Origin: Reyranella sp. | Lineage (GTDB): Bacteria > Pseudomonadota > Alphaproteobacteria > Reyranellales > Reyranellaceae | Direction of reading: 5' to 3' | Assembly: GCF_004296935.1 (NCBI RefSeq) | Contig: NZ_SCVH01000059.1 | Location: 1 to 64,000, forward strand | DNA: 64,000 nt | In this document: positions 16,828 to 26,301 of the stretch, piece by piece | Numbering within the stretch: position 1 is the stretch's first letter | Layout: every line of letters starts with the position of its first letter | Translations under genes and position numbers: made by a program | Notes under the pieces: generated by a model | What the model was told of the DNA's origin: nothing | Seen by the model: the letters and a program-made list of their open reading frames with translations, nothing else | The model's database searches: none

Positions 16828-18513
16828 CTACCGCAGGATCGAGCCCAGGACGCCCCGCAACACGGCGCCACCGACGCTGGCGCCGATGCTGGCGGCCTTG
16901 CCCTTGCCGAACACCGCCTTGGCGGCTTCGCGCGCGGCGATGGTGGCCATGCTGCGACTGGCGGCCTTGGCCACGGTCACGCCGATGGAGTCGCGCTGAC
17001 GCCCGGCGGGAGCCTTCGGCGCCGGAGGGGGTGCCGGCGATTGCGCTTTCTTGAGCCGGGGTTCTACGCGCGGTGCCTCGGGATCCGGCGGCGGCGCCTC
17101 CGGGCGACCACCCCATGGACCAGACGGCGATGGCGATGGCGATGGCGCCGGCGCCGTTTGAGGCACGGAGCCGTACTGGCCGCGCCGGCGGGGCGTACCG
17201 TTGGCCGGGGCCGCCGGTGTGGTCTGGATGCCGGAGACGCGGCCGGTCAGCACCTCGTAGGCAGACGCCCGGTCGATGGCCTTGTCGTACTTGCCGGCAA
17301 GGGGGCTCGCCGACATGACCGCCATCCGCTCGGCGTCCTTTGCCGGTCCGATGCGGCCCTGGGGCGGCGCGATCAGGCAGCGCTCGACCGGGGTCGGCAC
17401 GCCCTTGGTATCGAGGAACGACAGCAGCGCCTCGCCGACGCCCAGTTCGGTGATCGCCTGGGCGACGTCGAACTTCCGGTTCGGGCGGAAGGTCTCGGCC
17501 GCGACCTTCACCGCCTTCTGGTCCCGGGGCGTGAAGGCGCGCAATGCATGCTGCACGCGGTTGCCGAGCTGGCCCAGCACCGACTCAGGGATATCGAGCG
17601 GGTTCTGGGTGATGAAATAGATGCCGACCCCCTTGGACCGGATCAGCCGCACCACCTGCTCGATGCGCTCGAGCAGGGCCTTGGGCGCGTCGTCGAACAG
17701 CAGATGGGCCTCGTCGAAGAAGAAAACGAACCTGGGCTTGTCGAGGTCCCCCACCTCGGGCAACGCCTCGAACAGCTCGGAGAGGAGCCAGAGCAGAAAC
17801 GTGCCGTAGAGCCGCGGGCTCTGCATCAGCCTGTCGGCGGCCAGGATGTTGATCGTGCCGAGGCCCGCGGCATCGCAGCGGATCATGTCGGTGAGATCGA
17901 GTGCCGGCTCGCCGAAGAAGCCCTCGCCGCCCTGCTGGTCGAGCATCAGGAGCTGGCGCTGGATGGTGCCGACCGACTGCCTGCTCACATTGCCGAACTC
18001 GTTGGTGAGCTGGCCGGCATTCTCCGCCAGCCATTGCAGCAGGGCCTGAAGGTCCTTGAAGTCGAGCAGCAGCAGGCCTTGTTCGTCGGCGACCTTGAAG
18101 GCGATGTTGAGCACGCCTTCCTGGGTTTCGTTGAGCTGAAGCAGGCGCGCCATCAGCACCGGTCCGACCTCGCTCACCGTCGTGCGGATCGGATGGCCCT
18201 TCTCGCCGAACAGGTCCCAGTAGGCCGTCGGGAAGGCACGGCCGGCATAGCCCTCGATCTGCATCTGCCTGGCGCGCTCGACCGCCCGCGGATTATCGCC
18301 GCCCGGCTGGCTGACGCCGGACAGATCGCCCTTCACGTCGGCCATGAACACCGGCACCCCATAGGCGGAGAAGCCCTCGGCGATGGTCTGCAGGGTCACG
18401 GTCTTGCCGGTGCCGGTCGCGCCGGCAATCAGCCCATGCCGGTTGCCGTACTTCAGCAGGAGATACTGATCGGCATCGCTCGCGCCCACGAAAATCGCCG
18501 CTTCGTCGCTCAT
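16828..18513 (-). CDS. HerA-like helicase / DUF853 ATPase
   Basis: A 561-residue protein of the DUF853 (HerA-like) group. The P-loop GATGTGKTVT is at residues 31-40 and the Walker B segment FVFFFDEAHLLFDD is near residue 265. A long Pro/Ala-rich linker of about 80 residues separates the ATPase from a basic, Ala/Gly-rich C terminus. It resembles FtsK/HerA-type hexameric translocases, but its cellular role is not established. GAGGGAGG eight bases before the ATG fixes the start. It is convergent with leuB and divergent from the TIM-barrel gene. Confidence 0.85.
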   Translation of the reverse strand: MSDEAAIFVGASDADQYLLLKYGNRHGLIAGATGTGKTVTLQTIAEGFSAYGVPVFMADVKGDLSGVSQPGGDNPRAVERARQMQIEGYAGRAFPTAYWDLFGEKGHPIRTTVSEVGPVLMARLLQLNETQEGVLNIAFKVADEQGLLLLDFKDLQALLQWLAENAGQLTNEFGNVSRQSVGTIQRQLLMLDQQGGEGFFGEPALDLTDMIRCDAAGLGTINILAADRLMQSPRLYGTFLLWLLSELFEALPEVGDLDKPRFVFFFDEAHLLFDDAPKALLERIEQVVRLIRSKGVGIYFITQNPLDIPESVLGQLGNRVQHALRAFTPRDQKAVKVAAETFRPNRKFDVAQAITELGVGEALLSFLDTKGVPTPVERCLIAPPQGRIGPAKDAERMAVMSASPLAGKYDKAIDRASAYEVLTGRVSGIQTTPAAPANGTPRRRGQYGSVPQTAPAPSPSPSPSGPWGGRPEAPPPDPEAPRVEPRLKKAQSPAPPPAPKAPAGRQRDSIGVTVAKAASRSMATIAAREAAKAVFGKGKAASIGASVGGAVLRGVLGSILR

Positions 18514-18577
18514 GCCGCCTCCCTCGATCGCCAACAGGACCTTAGCCAAAGACGGCGCCCGATAGTAGGGTGGCGGC

Positions 18578-19441
18578 ATGACCTTGCCCCGTCTTGCGCT
18601 TGCCGTGATCGGCGATGAAATCGGCCCCACCCTCGACGAAATGCTCTCGTTCTGTGCCGAGAACGACGTCCGCCGGCTCGACATGCGGACGCTCGGCGGC
18701 CGCAGCCTCATGGGCATGACGCTGGCCGAGGTCGCAGCGGTCGCCCGAACCATCGAGCAGGCGGGCCTCAGCGTCCCGACCTTCGTCTCGCCGCTGCTGA
18801 AATGGCCCATGCCCGGCAAGGAAGCCGCCAACGGCAAGGTCGACTTCGCCTTCGACCCCGCGACCTGCCCAGGCGACGATCCGCTGGTCCACGCCTTCGA
18901 CGTGGCGATCGTGCTCAAGGCGCGCAAGCTGCGCGTGTTCACGCATCTGCGCTATCCGGGCTACCGGCCTTCCGATCTCGTGGCCCGGTTCGAACGCCTG
19001 GCCGACCTTGCCGGCAACTACAGCGTCGACCTGGAAATCGAGAACGAGCCCGTCTGCAACGTCGGTTCGGTGGCCGAACTTGCCACCTTCTTCAGCGATT
19101 TCCCGGCACCGATGCCGAGGGTCATCAAGCCCCTGGTCGACATCGCCAACGGCTGGTCGATGGGCTTGCCGCCGAGCGACGCCGACATCGCGCCGCTTGC
19201 CGTGCATGTCGATGCCATCCATCTCAAGGACCGCGACATGACGGCGAAAAGAACGGTCCCGCTGGGTGACGGGGACATTCCCTGGGCCGACGAGCTCAGG
19301 CGACTGCTGCGCGGCGTGGAAGTCCCCGAAGTGCTCGCCAGCATCGAGACGCATTGCCCCGACGACGGCCGCAACGCCACCGCGCGCTCCGTTGCCGCCT
19401 TGCGCCGCATTGCGGGTGAGATCGGCGTCGAGGTCGTCTAG
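18578..19441 (+). CDS. TIM-barrel sugar-phosphate isomerase/epimerase-like protein
   Basis: A 287-residue protein of the xylose isomerase-like TIM-barrel superfamily. Metal-ligand-like acidic residues appear at strand ends: ENEP near residue 155, the D of HVDAIHLKDRD near 212, and E of SIETH near 258. The HLKDRD...PLGDGDIPW segment is very typical of this superfamily. Substrate specificity cannot be read. It is immediately followed, two bases later, by a PhzF-family gene, so the two probably act in or near one small-molecule pathway. Confidence 0.8.
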   Translation: MTLPRLALAVIGDEIGPTLDEMLSFCAENDVRRLDMRTLGGRSLMGMTLAEVAAVARTIEQAGLSVPTFVSPLLKWPMPGKEAANGKVDFAFDPATCPGDDPLVHAFDVAIVLKARKLRVFTHLRYPGYRPSDLVARFERLADLAGNYSVDLEIENEPVCNVGSVAELATFFSDFPAPMPRVIKPLVDIANGWSMGLPPSDADIAPLAVHVDAIHLKDRDMTAKRTVPLGDGDIPWADELRRLLRGVEVPEVLASIETHCPDDGRNATARSVAALRRIAGEIGVEVV

Positions 19442-19443
19442 CG

Positions 19444-20331
19444 ATGAAGACCTACGAGTACGTCACGGTCGACGTCTTCACCGACCGGCGCTTCGGCGGC
19501 AATCCGCTCGCCGTCTTTCCCGACGCGCAGGGCCTGTCGGACGGCGAGATGCAGTCGCTCGCCACCGAGTTCAATCTGAGCGAGACGACCTTCGTCCTGC
19601 CCCCGGCCGATCCGGCCAACACGGCGCGCGTGCGCATCTTCAACCGCAGCGCCGAAATGCCGTTCGCCGGCCATCCCAATGTCGGCACCGGCTGGGTCCT
19701 GGCCGGCCGTGGCCGGGCCAAGGAAGGCGTGCTGCGCTTCGAGGAAATCGCCGGACTGGTCGAGGTCAAGGTCGAGAGCGATATCGTGACGATTGCGGCG
19801 CCTCAGCCCTTGACGCTCGGACCCGAAATGCCGGCTGGCCTGCTGGCTGGTTGCGTCGGCCTGGCACCTGAGGAGATTCTCCTCGCCACGCATCGGCCGG
19901 TCATGGCGTCGGTCGGAAACTCCTTCGTTGTGGCGGAGGTGACGCCCGATGGGCTCACCCGCGCGGCTCCCGATCTCGCGCGCTTTCGCGACGCCCACGC
20001 GGCGTTTCCCGCACTCGGACCGCGGCGCCTGCCACTCTATCTCTACGCACATGACGGCCAGGCCAAAAATAAAACGCGCCTGCGCGCCCGCATGTTCTCG
20101 CCGCTGTCGGGCACTGTCGAAGACGCCGCCACGGGAAGTGCCGCGACGCCGCTTGCCGCCCTGCTGCTGTCCCTGACCGATGAACAGGCGCGACGCTACG
20201 ACATCGTACAAGGCGTCGAAATGGGCCGACCCAGCCTGCTGCGTGCCTCGGCGCATCGGGCAGCCGATGGCATCCGGGCTGCCGTGGGTGGCGGCTGCGT
20301 GCCGGTGCTGAAGGGCGAGGTTTCGCTATAG
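19444..20331 (+). CDS. PhzF family isomerase-like protein
   Basis: A 295-residue PhzF-fold protein. The N terminus VDVFTDRRFGGNPLAVFPDAQGL is the family signature, E (about residue 41) in EFNLSETTFV aligns with the catalytic Glu of PhzF, and the C-terminal half has the matching EDAATGSAATPLAALL segment. PhzF isomerises a phenazine precursor, but most homologues have other unknown isomerase roles and no phenazine genes are here. It is transcribed with the TIM-barrel gene and its stop overlaps the convergent GST gene by six bases. Confidence 0.88.
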   Translation: MKTYEYVTVDVFTDRRFGGNPLAVFPDAQGLSDGEMQSLATEFNLSETTFVLPPADPANTARVRIFNRSAEMPFAGHPNVGTGWVLAGRGRAKEGVLRFEEIAGLVEVKVESDIVTIAAPQPLTLGPEMPAGLLAGCVGLAPEEILLATHRPVMASVGNSFVVAEVTPDGLTRAAPDLARFRDAHAAFPALGPRRLPLYLYAHDGQAKNKTRLRARMFSPLSGTVEDAATGSAATPLAALLLSLTDEQARRYDIVQGVEMGRPSLLRASAHRAADGIRAAVGGGCVPVLKGEVSL

Positions 20332-21243
20332 CGCCTGGACGATGAAGCCTGCTCGCGGGAAATGGACGACGACGTCACCCACGCGCTCGTCATGGCGCGC
20401 GAGCGAAATACGGTCGGCCGCGAGCCCGACCAGCGTTCCCGCAACCGGCACCTTGCCCGTGTCATCCGGCGTCACCGACAGTTTCTGACCGGCCTTCAGC
20501 CCGCTGGGATCGCTGCCGTCGACACTCGTCTTGCCGGGAGTCGCCGCCTTGGCGATTTCGAGGGCGTCGCTTGCCTCGATGTCAGCGCGCTTGCCATGGC
20601 CCAGCACGCCCATGTGTTCCATCCAGGTGGCGATCTTCGGAAGCCGGTCAAGCGGTGCGGCCGCCGGGCCGAGATGCTGGCGGATGAACCACACCGGATT
20701 GTAGAGCGCGCAATCCGCCAGGCTCGGCTCGCCACCCAGCAGGAACGTGCGGCCGTCGGCCAACATCGTCTCGGCCAGCGACAGCAGCGCATACGTCTGG
20801 TCACGCACGAACGGCAGCGCCGCGCGCATCCTTTCGGGGTCGAACAAGCGGCCGGAAAATTCGCTGCGGTCCTTCTTGAAAGCCTCGCCGAACTTGTCGG
20901 CGACCTGGCTCATGACCACGCCGACCGCCGGCGAGAAGATCAGCCGATCCGCCCACATGGTGATCGCTCGTGCCTCGCCTTCGCGGCCCTTGGGCTGGAA
21001 CGCGGGTGACGGCAGGCGCCTGTCGAGTTCCAGCATGATGAGCTGGGTGTCGCAGTAGATGTCGGCGCCGATCTGCATCACCGGCGTCTTGCGATAGCCG
21101 CCGGTGAGCGGCATCAGGTCAGGCTTGGGCATGACGTTGGGAATGTCGACAGACTTCCACGCCGCCTGCTTGAGGCCGAGGCCAATGCGCACCTTCTCCG
21201 CAAAAGGCGACAGGGCGTAGTGATGCAGGATGATGTCGGTCAT
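20326..21243 (-). CDS. Glutathione S-transferase family protein with C-terminal extension
   Basis: A 305-residue protein. Residues 1-80 form a thioredoxin-like GST N domain ([16 protein letters not shown], then the [17 protein letters not shown] loop with the cis-Pro), and about 95-215 the all-helical C domain ([12 protein letters not shown]). A further about 80 residues (from [14 protein letters not shown] onward) form a beta-rich tail not found in ordinary GSTs. The start overlaps the rpe stop by four bases, so it is coupled to rpe, which follows pheA. The reaction is unknown. Confidence 0.8.
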   Translation of the reverse strand: MTDIILHHYALSPFAEKVRIGLGLKQAAWKSVDIPNVMPKPDLMPLTGGYRKTPVMQIGADIYCDTQLIMLELDRRLPSPAFQPKGREGEARAITMWADRLIFSPAVGVVMSQVADKFGEAFKKDRSEFSGRLFDPERMRAALPFVRDQTYALLSLAETMLADGRTFLLGGEPSLADCALYNPVWFIRQHLGPAAAPLDRLPKIATWMEHMGVLGHGKRADIEASDALEIAKAATPGKTSVDGSDPSGLKAGQKLSVTPDDTGKVPVAGTLVGLAADRISLARHDERVGDVVVHFPRAGFIVQAL

Positions 21244-21902
21244 GAGCGCAGCGCCTTGATGTTGGCGGCATAGCGGTCCGGCCCGCCGCTGAAGACCGCG
21301 GTGCCGGCCACGAGGACGTCGGCGCCTGCCTTGATGCAGCGCCTGGCCGTCTCGGGATTGACGCCACCGTCGACTTCGAGATCGATCGGTTTGCCCAGCG
21401 TATCGATCGCCTTGCGCAGCGCCGCGATCTTCGCGAGCTGGCTGTCGATGAAAGCCTGGCCACCGAAGCCGGGATTGACGCTCATCACCAGCACGAGATC
21501 GAGATCGCCCAGCACATGCTCGATGGTCGAAAGCGGCGTCGCGGGATTGAGCACGCAGCCGGCTTTCTTGCCGTGGCTCTTGATGAGCTGGATGGTGCGA
21601 TGGACGTGCGCCCCGGCCTCGGGGTGGAACGAGATCACATCGGCCCCGGCATCGACATAGGCCGGCACCATCGGATCGACCGGCGAGATCATGAGATGCA
21701 CGTCGAACGGCAGCTTGCTGTGCTTGCGGAGCGCCTTCACGACCATCGGGCCGATGGTGATGTTGGGAACGAAGTGGCCGTCCATCACGTCGACATGGAT
21801 CCAGTCGGCCCCGGCCGCGCTCACCGCGGCGATCTCGGCGCCGAGCGCGGCGAAGTCGGCGCTGAGGATGGACGGAGCGATGCGGACGGACTGCTGCGAC
21901 AT
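21240..21902 (-). CDS. rpe: Ribulose-phosphate 3-epimerase
   Basis: A 220-residue TIM-barrel enzyme of the pentose phosphate pathway interconverting ribulose-5-phosphate and xylulose-5-phosphate. Seen are [14 protein letters not shown] at the start, [17 protein letters not shown] with the metal/catalytic His and Asp near residues 36-50, [12 protein letters not shown] near 143, and [12 protein letters not shown] with the catalytic Asp near 178. It lies between pheA and a GST gene on the minus strand with a 4-base overlap to the latter. Confidence 0.96.
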   Translation of the reverse strand: MSQQSVRIAPSILSADFAALGAEIAAVSAAGADWIHVDVMDGHFVPNITIGPMVVKALRKHSKLPFDVHLMISPVDPMVPAYVDAGADVISFHPEAGAHVHRTIQLIKSHGKKAGCVLNPATPLSTIEHVLGDLDLVLVMSVNPGFGGQAFIDSQLAKIAALRKAIDTLGKPIDLEVDGGVNPETARRCIKAGADVLVAGTAVFSGGPDRYAANIKALRS

Positions 21903-21914
21903 GGATTGCCTCGT

Positions 21915-22811
21915 TCAGGTGCCGGGACGCGTGGGGGCTTCCCAGCCTTTGCGCCGGAACGGATTGACCGGAAACGTGCCCAGCGGCTTGAACTCCTCGG
22001 AGAAGAACCCGAGTTCCTCGAAGGCGAGCTGCAGGCTGCGCTGCTCGGGATGGCCTTCGACCTCGGCATAGAACTCCGCCTGCTCGAAGCGCGCACCCGA
22101 GAGATAGCTCTCCAGCTTCACGATATTGACGCCGTTGGTGGCGAAGCCGCCCAGCGCCTTGTAGAGCGCGGCCGGCACACTCTTCACCCGGAACAGGAAG
22201 GCGGTCATGCAGTGCACGGTGCGCCAGTCGGGAGTGGCCTCCTCGCGCGAGAACACCAGCATGCGCGTGGTGTTGTGATCGGCGTCCTCGATGTTCTTGG
22301 CCAGAACCTTGAGATTATAGATGCGAGCCGCCAGCGAGGACGCGATGGCGCCGACGCTCTTGTCGCCGATTTCGGCGATCTCGCGCGCGGCCCCCGCCGT
22401 ATCGGCATGGACCAGTGGCTGAAAGCGGTGCTTCTTCAGGAAATTGCGGCATTGGGCCAAGGCCTGAACGTGGCTTTTGACCGTGCGGATGGTCTTGAGC
22501 GAGGCGCCCGGCAGGGCCACCAGACAATGCTCGACCCGCTGGAAATGCTCGGCCACGATCTTGAGCCGGGTGTGTGGCAGCAGGCTGTGCAGGTCGGCGA
22601 CCCGACCGGCGATCGAGTTCTCGACCGGGATAATGGCCAGTTCCGCCCGGCCGGCCTGGACCGCCGCCATGGCGGTCTCGAAGGTCGGACAGGGCAGGGT
22701 CGTCATGTAGGGAAAGGCCGCGCGGCAGGCCATGTCCGAGTTCGCCCCCGGCTCGCCCTGGAAGGCGATGATGTTGCTGGCCCTGCCCTTGCTGCTCCGC
22801 GCCTTCGCCAT
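21915..22811 (-). CDS. pheA: Prephenate dehydratase
   Basis: A 298-residue monofunctional enzyme converting prephenate to phenylpyruvate. The catalytic domain begins IAFQGEPGANSDMA and carries the PVENSIAGRV segment, with the catalytic Thr in NTTRMLVFSR near residue 170. A C-terminal ACT domain (AFLFRVKSVPAALYKALGGF, VNIVKLESYL) implies feedback control by phenylalanine. No chorismate mutase domain is fused. It opens the minus-strand run pheA-rpe-GST and is divergent from the cytochrome c gene. Confidence 0.96.
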   Translation of the reverse strand: MAKARSSKGRASNIIAFQGEPGANSDMACRAAFPYMTTLPCPTFETAMAAVQAGRAELAIIPVENSIAGRVADLHSLLPHTRLKIVAEHFQRVEHCLVALPGASLKTIRTVKSHVQALAQCRNFLKKHRFQPLVHADTAGAAREIAEIGDKSVGAIASSLAARIYNLKVLAKNIEDADHNTTRMLVFSREEATPDWRTVHCMTAFLFRVKSVPAALYKALGGFATNGVNIVKLESYLSGARFEQAEFYAEVEGHPEQRSLQLAFEELGFFSEEFKPLGTFPVNPFRRKGWEAPTRPGT

Positions 22812-22999
22812 GTCCCGAACTCTCCCTCAATGTTCCGATTAGTCCCGATCCACCGCCCGCCGACAGGCGAAAAACCTCGCAAAATCCGAGACTTGCGACG
22901 TTCCGCCGCGCGAGCCCGATGCGGCGATCGGATACTACTGACGACGCTGCGGGCATGCTACAGCAACGTCCGTAAAAACTGCCGTTCCGGGATCCGACT

Positions 23000-23527
23000 A
23001 TGGCCAATTTCAACACGGTTGCGGGCTGCATTCTGGCCTCCGCCCTCTTCGCGATGGTGGTTGGCAAGGTTTCCAACGCCGTGGTTCATCCGCACAAGCT
23101 CGACAAGCCGGCGCTCGCCGTCGTCGACGAAGCGCCGACCCAGACAGCGGCGGCCGCCCCGGTCGAAGTCAGCCCGATCGGTCCCAAGCTCGCCGGCGCC
23201 AATGTCGACGCGGGCAAGGCGATCTTCATGAAGCAGTGCTTCACCTGCCACACCACCGACAAGGGCGGCGCCAACAAGGTGGGCCCGAACCTGTGGGACA
23301 TCGTCGGCCGCAAGGTGGCGAGCCATGCGGGCTTCAGCTACTCCTCGGCCCTGCAGGCCAAGGGCGGTGACTGGAGCTACGAGGACATCAACCGCATGAT
23401 CCTCAAGCCCACCGCCTACGTGAAGGGCACCAAGATGGCCTTCGCCGGCCTTCCCAAGGAGCAGGAGCGGGCCGACGTAATCGCCTACCTGCGCACCATG
23501 GCCGACACACCCAAGCCGCTGCCCTAA
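23000..23527 (+). CDS. Membrane-anchored c-type cytochrome
   Basis: A 175-residue class I cytochrome c. An N-terminal hydrophobic segment (residues 6-22) without a clear cleavage site suggests a membrane anchor. An Ala/Pro linker leads to a heme domain with C80-FT-C83-H84 and the axial Met146 in GTKMAF. This organisation matches the CycM/cytochrome c552 electron carriers of alphaproteobacteria that connect the bc1 complex to oxidase. It is followed after 13 bases by hisN. Confidence 0.92.
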   Translation: MANFNTVAGCILASALFAMVVGKVSNAVVHPHKLDKPALAVVDEAPTQTAAAAPVEVSPIGPKLAGANVDAGKAIFMKQCFTCHTTDKGGANKVGPNLWDIVGRKVASHAGFSYSSALQAKGGDWSYEDINRMILKPTAYVKGTKMAFAGLPKEQERADVIAYLRTMADTPKPLP

Positions 23528-23540
23528 GTCGTTGGCCTAG

Positions 23541-24311
23541 GTGGTCGAGCCCCGCTTCGTCCAACTGGCCAACGCCCTGGCCGACGCCGCGCGGCCGATC
23601 GCGGCCCGCTATTTCCGCACCCCTGTCGCGATCGACGACAAGACCGACAACAGTCCGGTCACCATTGCCGACCGCGAGGCCGAGACGGCGATGCGCGATC
23701 TGCTCCAGCGCCACGTGCCCGAGCACGGCGTGTTCGGCGAGGAGCATGGCGCCGTCAGGACCGACGCCGAATATGTCTGGGTGCTGGATCCGATCGACGG
23801 CACCAAGGCCTTCATCACCGGCCTGCCGATCTTCGGCACGCTGGTGGCGCTGCTCCATCGCGGCAAGCCCGTGCTGGGCATCATCGACCAGCCGATCCTG
23901 AAGGAGCGCTGGCTGGGCGTCGATGGCCAGCGCTCGACCTTCAACGGCCAGCCGATCTCCGTCCGTGTCTGCCCGTCCCTCGACCGCGCCTACATGTATT
24001 CGACCGCGCCGATCATGTTTCCCGGCGCCTACGAGGCGCCGCACGAGAAGCTCACGAAGAAGGTGAAGCTCTTCCGCTGGGGCGGCGATTGCTACGCCTA
24101 CGGGCTGCTGGCGTCCGGCCATGTCGACCTGGTGGTCGAGGCGAGCCTGAAGCTTTACGATTTCGCCGCGCTCGTGCCCGTCATCAAGGGGGCTGGCGGG
24201 CTGATCACCGACTGGCGCGGCAAGGAACTGGACATGAATTCCGACGGCTCGGTTTTGGCGGCGGGCGATGCGAAAGTGCATGCCGAATCGATGGGAATTC
24301 TGGACACCTGA
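23541..24311 (+). CDS. hisN: Histidinol-phosphatase, inositol monophosphatase family
   Basis: A 256-residue lithium-sensitive-type phosphatase. Metal-site motifs are EEHG near residue 69, LDPIDGTKAF near 84-93, and the C-terminal WGGDCYAYGLLASGHVDLVVE with the last Asp. The IDGTKAFI and FGTL.AL context fits the HisN branch that makes histidinol in alphaproteobacteria rather than inositol phosphatase, though the two are hard to separate by eye. The start is GTG at 23541. Two other histidine genes, hisB and hisH, are 7 kb away. Confidence 0.85.
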   Translation: MVEPRFVQLANALADAARPIAARYFRTPVAIDDKTDNSPVTIADREAETAMRDLLQRHVPEHGVFGEEHGAVRTDAEYVWVLDPIDGTKAFITGLPIFGTLVALLHRGKPVLGIIDQPILKERWLGVDGQRSTFNGQPISVRVCPSLDRAYMYSTAPIMFPGAYEAPHEKLTKKVKLFRWGGDCYAYGLLASGHVDLVVEASLKLYDFAALVPVIKGAGGLITDWRGKELDMNSDGSVLAAGDAKVHAESMGILDT

Positions 24312-24320
24312 AACCGGCCG

Positions 24321-24352
24321 GACTGTCCACTAATCCGACTGTCCACTAATCG
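24321..24352. repeat. Perfect 15-base tandem duplication
   Basis: GACTGTCCACTAATC occurs at 24321-24335 and again at 24337-24351, a 16-base period. It lies between the convergent 3' ends of hisN and the GNAT gene. Confidence 0.9.
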
Positions 24353-24834
24353 CGGGACTTGTCGTACCAGACGATGTCCTTGAACCCCCGGTAGGCCACG
24401 CGCTTGCGATAGGTGAGGCCGATGCGCTTCATCACCGCCTGCGACGCCACATTGTCGGGCAGGGCGATGGCGAAGATCAGCCCCAGCCCCAGCGTCTCGA
24501 AGCCGTAGTCGAGCGACGCCCGCGCCACCTCGGTCGCATAGCCCTTGCCCCAGGCGTCGGGATGGAGCGCCCACAGCACCTCGGTCTCGCCGAATTCGGG
24601 CACGTAATTCAGCCCGCCATGGCCGATCAGCCGGCCGCCCTCGAAGACACCCCACGGCGCGTAGCGGCGTTCCTCCCACGAGACCGCGAAACGCTCGATC
24701 ACGCCCGGCAGGGGCTTCGGCACCCATTTCACCACCTCGGGATGATGGCGGATCGCGAGATAGGCCTCGGCATCGTCCGGCAGCAGCGGCCGCAAGGCGA
24801 GCCGCTCGGTCATCAGAATCGTCATGGCCGCCAA
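24346..24834 (-). CDS. GNAT family N-acetyltransferase (RimJ/RimL-like)
   Basis: A 162-residue acetyltransferase. It begins TERLALRPLLPDDAEAYLAI, the usual start of the RimJ/RimL (Acetyltransf_3) group. The acetyl-CoA binding region is HPDAWGKGYATEVARASLDYGF, with the Q/RxxGxG-type turn read here as AWGKGYA. The RIGLTY segment near the end is also typical. The acceptor is unknown. ATGs at 24834 and 24825 are both possible starts. It is divergent from the Spy-like gene. Confidence 0.88.
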   Translation of the reverse strand: MAAMTILMTERLALRPLLPDDAEAYLAIRHHPEVVKWVPKPLPGVIERFAVSWEERRYAPWGVFEGGRLIGHGGLNYVPEFGETEVLWALHPDAWGKGYATEVARASLDYGFETLGLGLIFAIALPDNVASQAVMKRIGLTYRKRVAYRGFKDIVWYDKSRD

Positions 24835-24928
24835 CTTTACACAACTTTACGGCGGCGAGACGACGGCGAAACCGTGGCCCGCCATATCGCTGGAACGGGG
24901 ACGTGACCCGAAACAGATGGAGACAGAC

Positions 24929-25396
24929 ATGACGACCCTCAGCATCAAGACGGCGATGGTGGCCCTCGTCGCCGGCAGCCTCGCGATGACCGCCGGCGGC
25001 ACCGCCTTCGCCCGCGCCGACGGCGCGGGCATGGATCCGGCCAAGTTCCAGCAGCGCATCGAGAAGCGCGTGGACAAGGCGCTCGACGGCACCACCGCCA
25101 CCGCCGACCAGAAGAAGAAGATCACAGAGATCCTCCAGGCGGCGTTCGGCGACATGAAGGGCATGCACACGCAGCGCGCCGAAGTCCGCAAGGCCCTGAC
25201 CGAGGCCATGAGCGCCCCTACCATCGACGCCGCCAAGGTCGAGCAGATCCGCGCCCAGCAGATCAAGCTGATGGACGACGGTTCCAGGCGCTTTACCAAA
25301 GCCCTGATCGACGCCGGCAACGTGCTGAACGCCGAGCAGCGCCAGGCCTTCTTCAAGAAGTGGAACGAGCGCAGCCACGGCCCTCGTAAGGGCTAA
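24929..25396 (+). CDS. Spy/CpxP-like periplasmic stress protein
   Basis: A 155-residue exported protein. The first about 28 residues form a signal peptide ending AFARA. The mature part is helical and charged, with a TATADQKKKI segment and an LNAEQRQAF segment matching the LTxxQ-type repeats of the Spy/CpxP fold. Family members are ATP-independent chaperones or two-component inhibitors. GGAG six bases before 24929 supports this ATG over 24917. The next two genes encode an OmpR-type regulator and a sensor kinase, the same partners that CpxP has in enterobacteria. Confidence 0.75.
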   Translation: MTTLSIKTAMVALVAGSLAMTAGGTAFARADGAGMDPAKFQQRIEKRVDKALDGTTATADQKKKITEILQAAFGDMKGMHTQRAEVRKALTEAMSAPTIDAAKVEQIRAQQIKLMDDGSRRFTKALIDAGNVLNAEQRQAFFKKWNERSHGPRKG

Positions 25397-25449
25397 TGGG
25401 CAAGGGCTAAGGAGTGACATCAGGGCCGCGACCGACCGATACTGAAGCG

Positions 25450-26142
25450 ATGGCCGAGCGCATCCTGATGATCGACGACGACAACCGCCTCGCCGGGATG
25501 GTCTCCGACTATCTCGGCGGAGCGGGCTTTCGTGTGACAGTCGCCGGCACCGGCCGCGAGGGCGAGGCGCTCCTGAAGCGCGAGACCTTCGACGCCGTCA
25601 TCCTCGACCTCATGCTGCCCGACGCCGACGGCCTCGACCTCTGCCGCAAGCTGCGCGCGTCGAGCGACGTGCCCATCCTGATGCTGACGGCGCGCGGCGA
25701 GCCCATGGACAAGGTCGTGGGCCTGGAAATCGGCGCCGACGATTATCTTGCCAAGCCGTTCGAGCCGCGCGAGCTGCAGGCCCGGCTGCGCGCCATCCTG
25801 CGCCGCAAGGGCACGGGCGGAGCGCCGTCCGAGACCTTGCGCTTCGGGCGCCTGGAGATCGACAAGGGCGCCCGCGTCGTGCGGGTCGACGGCGAGGAAC
25901 GCACGATCACCTCGTACCAGTTCACCATCCTGCTGGTGCTGGCCGAACGCGCTGGCCGGGTGCTGTCGCGCGACGCGCTGATGGACCTCCTGAAAGGCGA
26001 GAAGCTCGAAGCCTTCGACCGATCCGTCGACGTCCACATCAGCCGCATTCGCGCCGCCATCGAGGACGACCCAAAGAAGCCACGCCGGATTTTGACCTTG
26101 CGCGGCACCGGGTATGTGTTCGCGAAGGACCAGGATCGATGA
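25450..26142 (+). CDS. OmpR-family response regulator
   Basis: A 230-residue regulator. The receiver domain has the acidic cluster D10/D11, phospho-acceptor Asp53 (ILDLMLPD), Thr80 and Lys102 (LAKPFEPRE). The winged-helix DNA-binding domain occupies about 130-228 (FTILLVLAERAGRVLSRDALMDLL; DVHISRIRAAIEDD; ILTLRGTGYVF). It follows the Spy-like gene by 53 bases and precedes the sensor kinase, from which it is separated by REP copy C. Confidence 0.95.
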   Translation: MAERILMIDDDNRLAGMVSDYLGGAGFRVTVAGTGREGEALLKRETFDAVILDLMLPDADGLDLCRKLRASSDVPILMLTARGEPMDKVVGLEIGADDYLAKPFEPRELQARLRAILRRKGTGGAPSETLRFGRLEIDKGARVVRVDGEERTITSYQFTILLVLAERAGRVLSRDALMDLLKGEKLEAFDRSVDVHISRIRAAIEDDPKKPRRILTLRGTGYVFAKDQDR

Positions 26143-26146
26143 GGGT

Positions 26147-26265
26147 CATGACCCCCTCCGCCGCGTATGACGCGGCACCTCCCCCGCAAGCGGGGGAGGA
26201 GTTTGATTCTTCTCTGCCCCCGCGAAGCGGGGGAAGTGCCTCCGGAGGGGGCGAAGGGGGTCATG
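26147..26265. repeat. REP/BIME-type palindromic repeat, copy C, within the two-component operon
   Basis: The ends CATGACCCCCT (26147-26157) and AGGGGGTCATG (26255-26265) are a perfect 11-base inverted repeat. Inside are a CCTCCCCCGCAAGCGGGGGAGG hairpin and a CCCCCGCGAAGCGGGGG hairpin. It separates the response regulator stop from the kinase start. Its last bases include AGGGGG and an ATG in frame with the kinase. Confidence 0.88.
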
Positions 26266-26301
26266 GTCTTACGTCTCATTGGCGGCGGGCTCGCTAATTC
26301 C

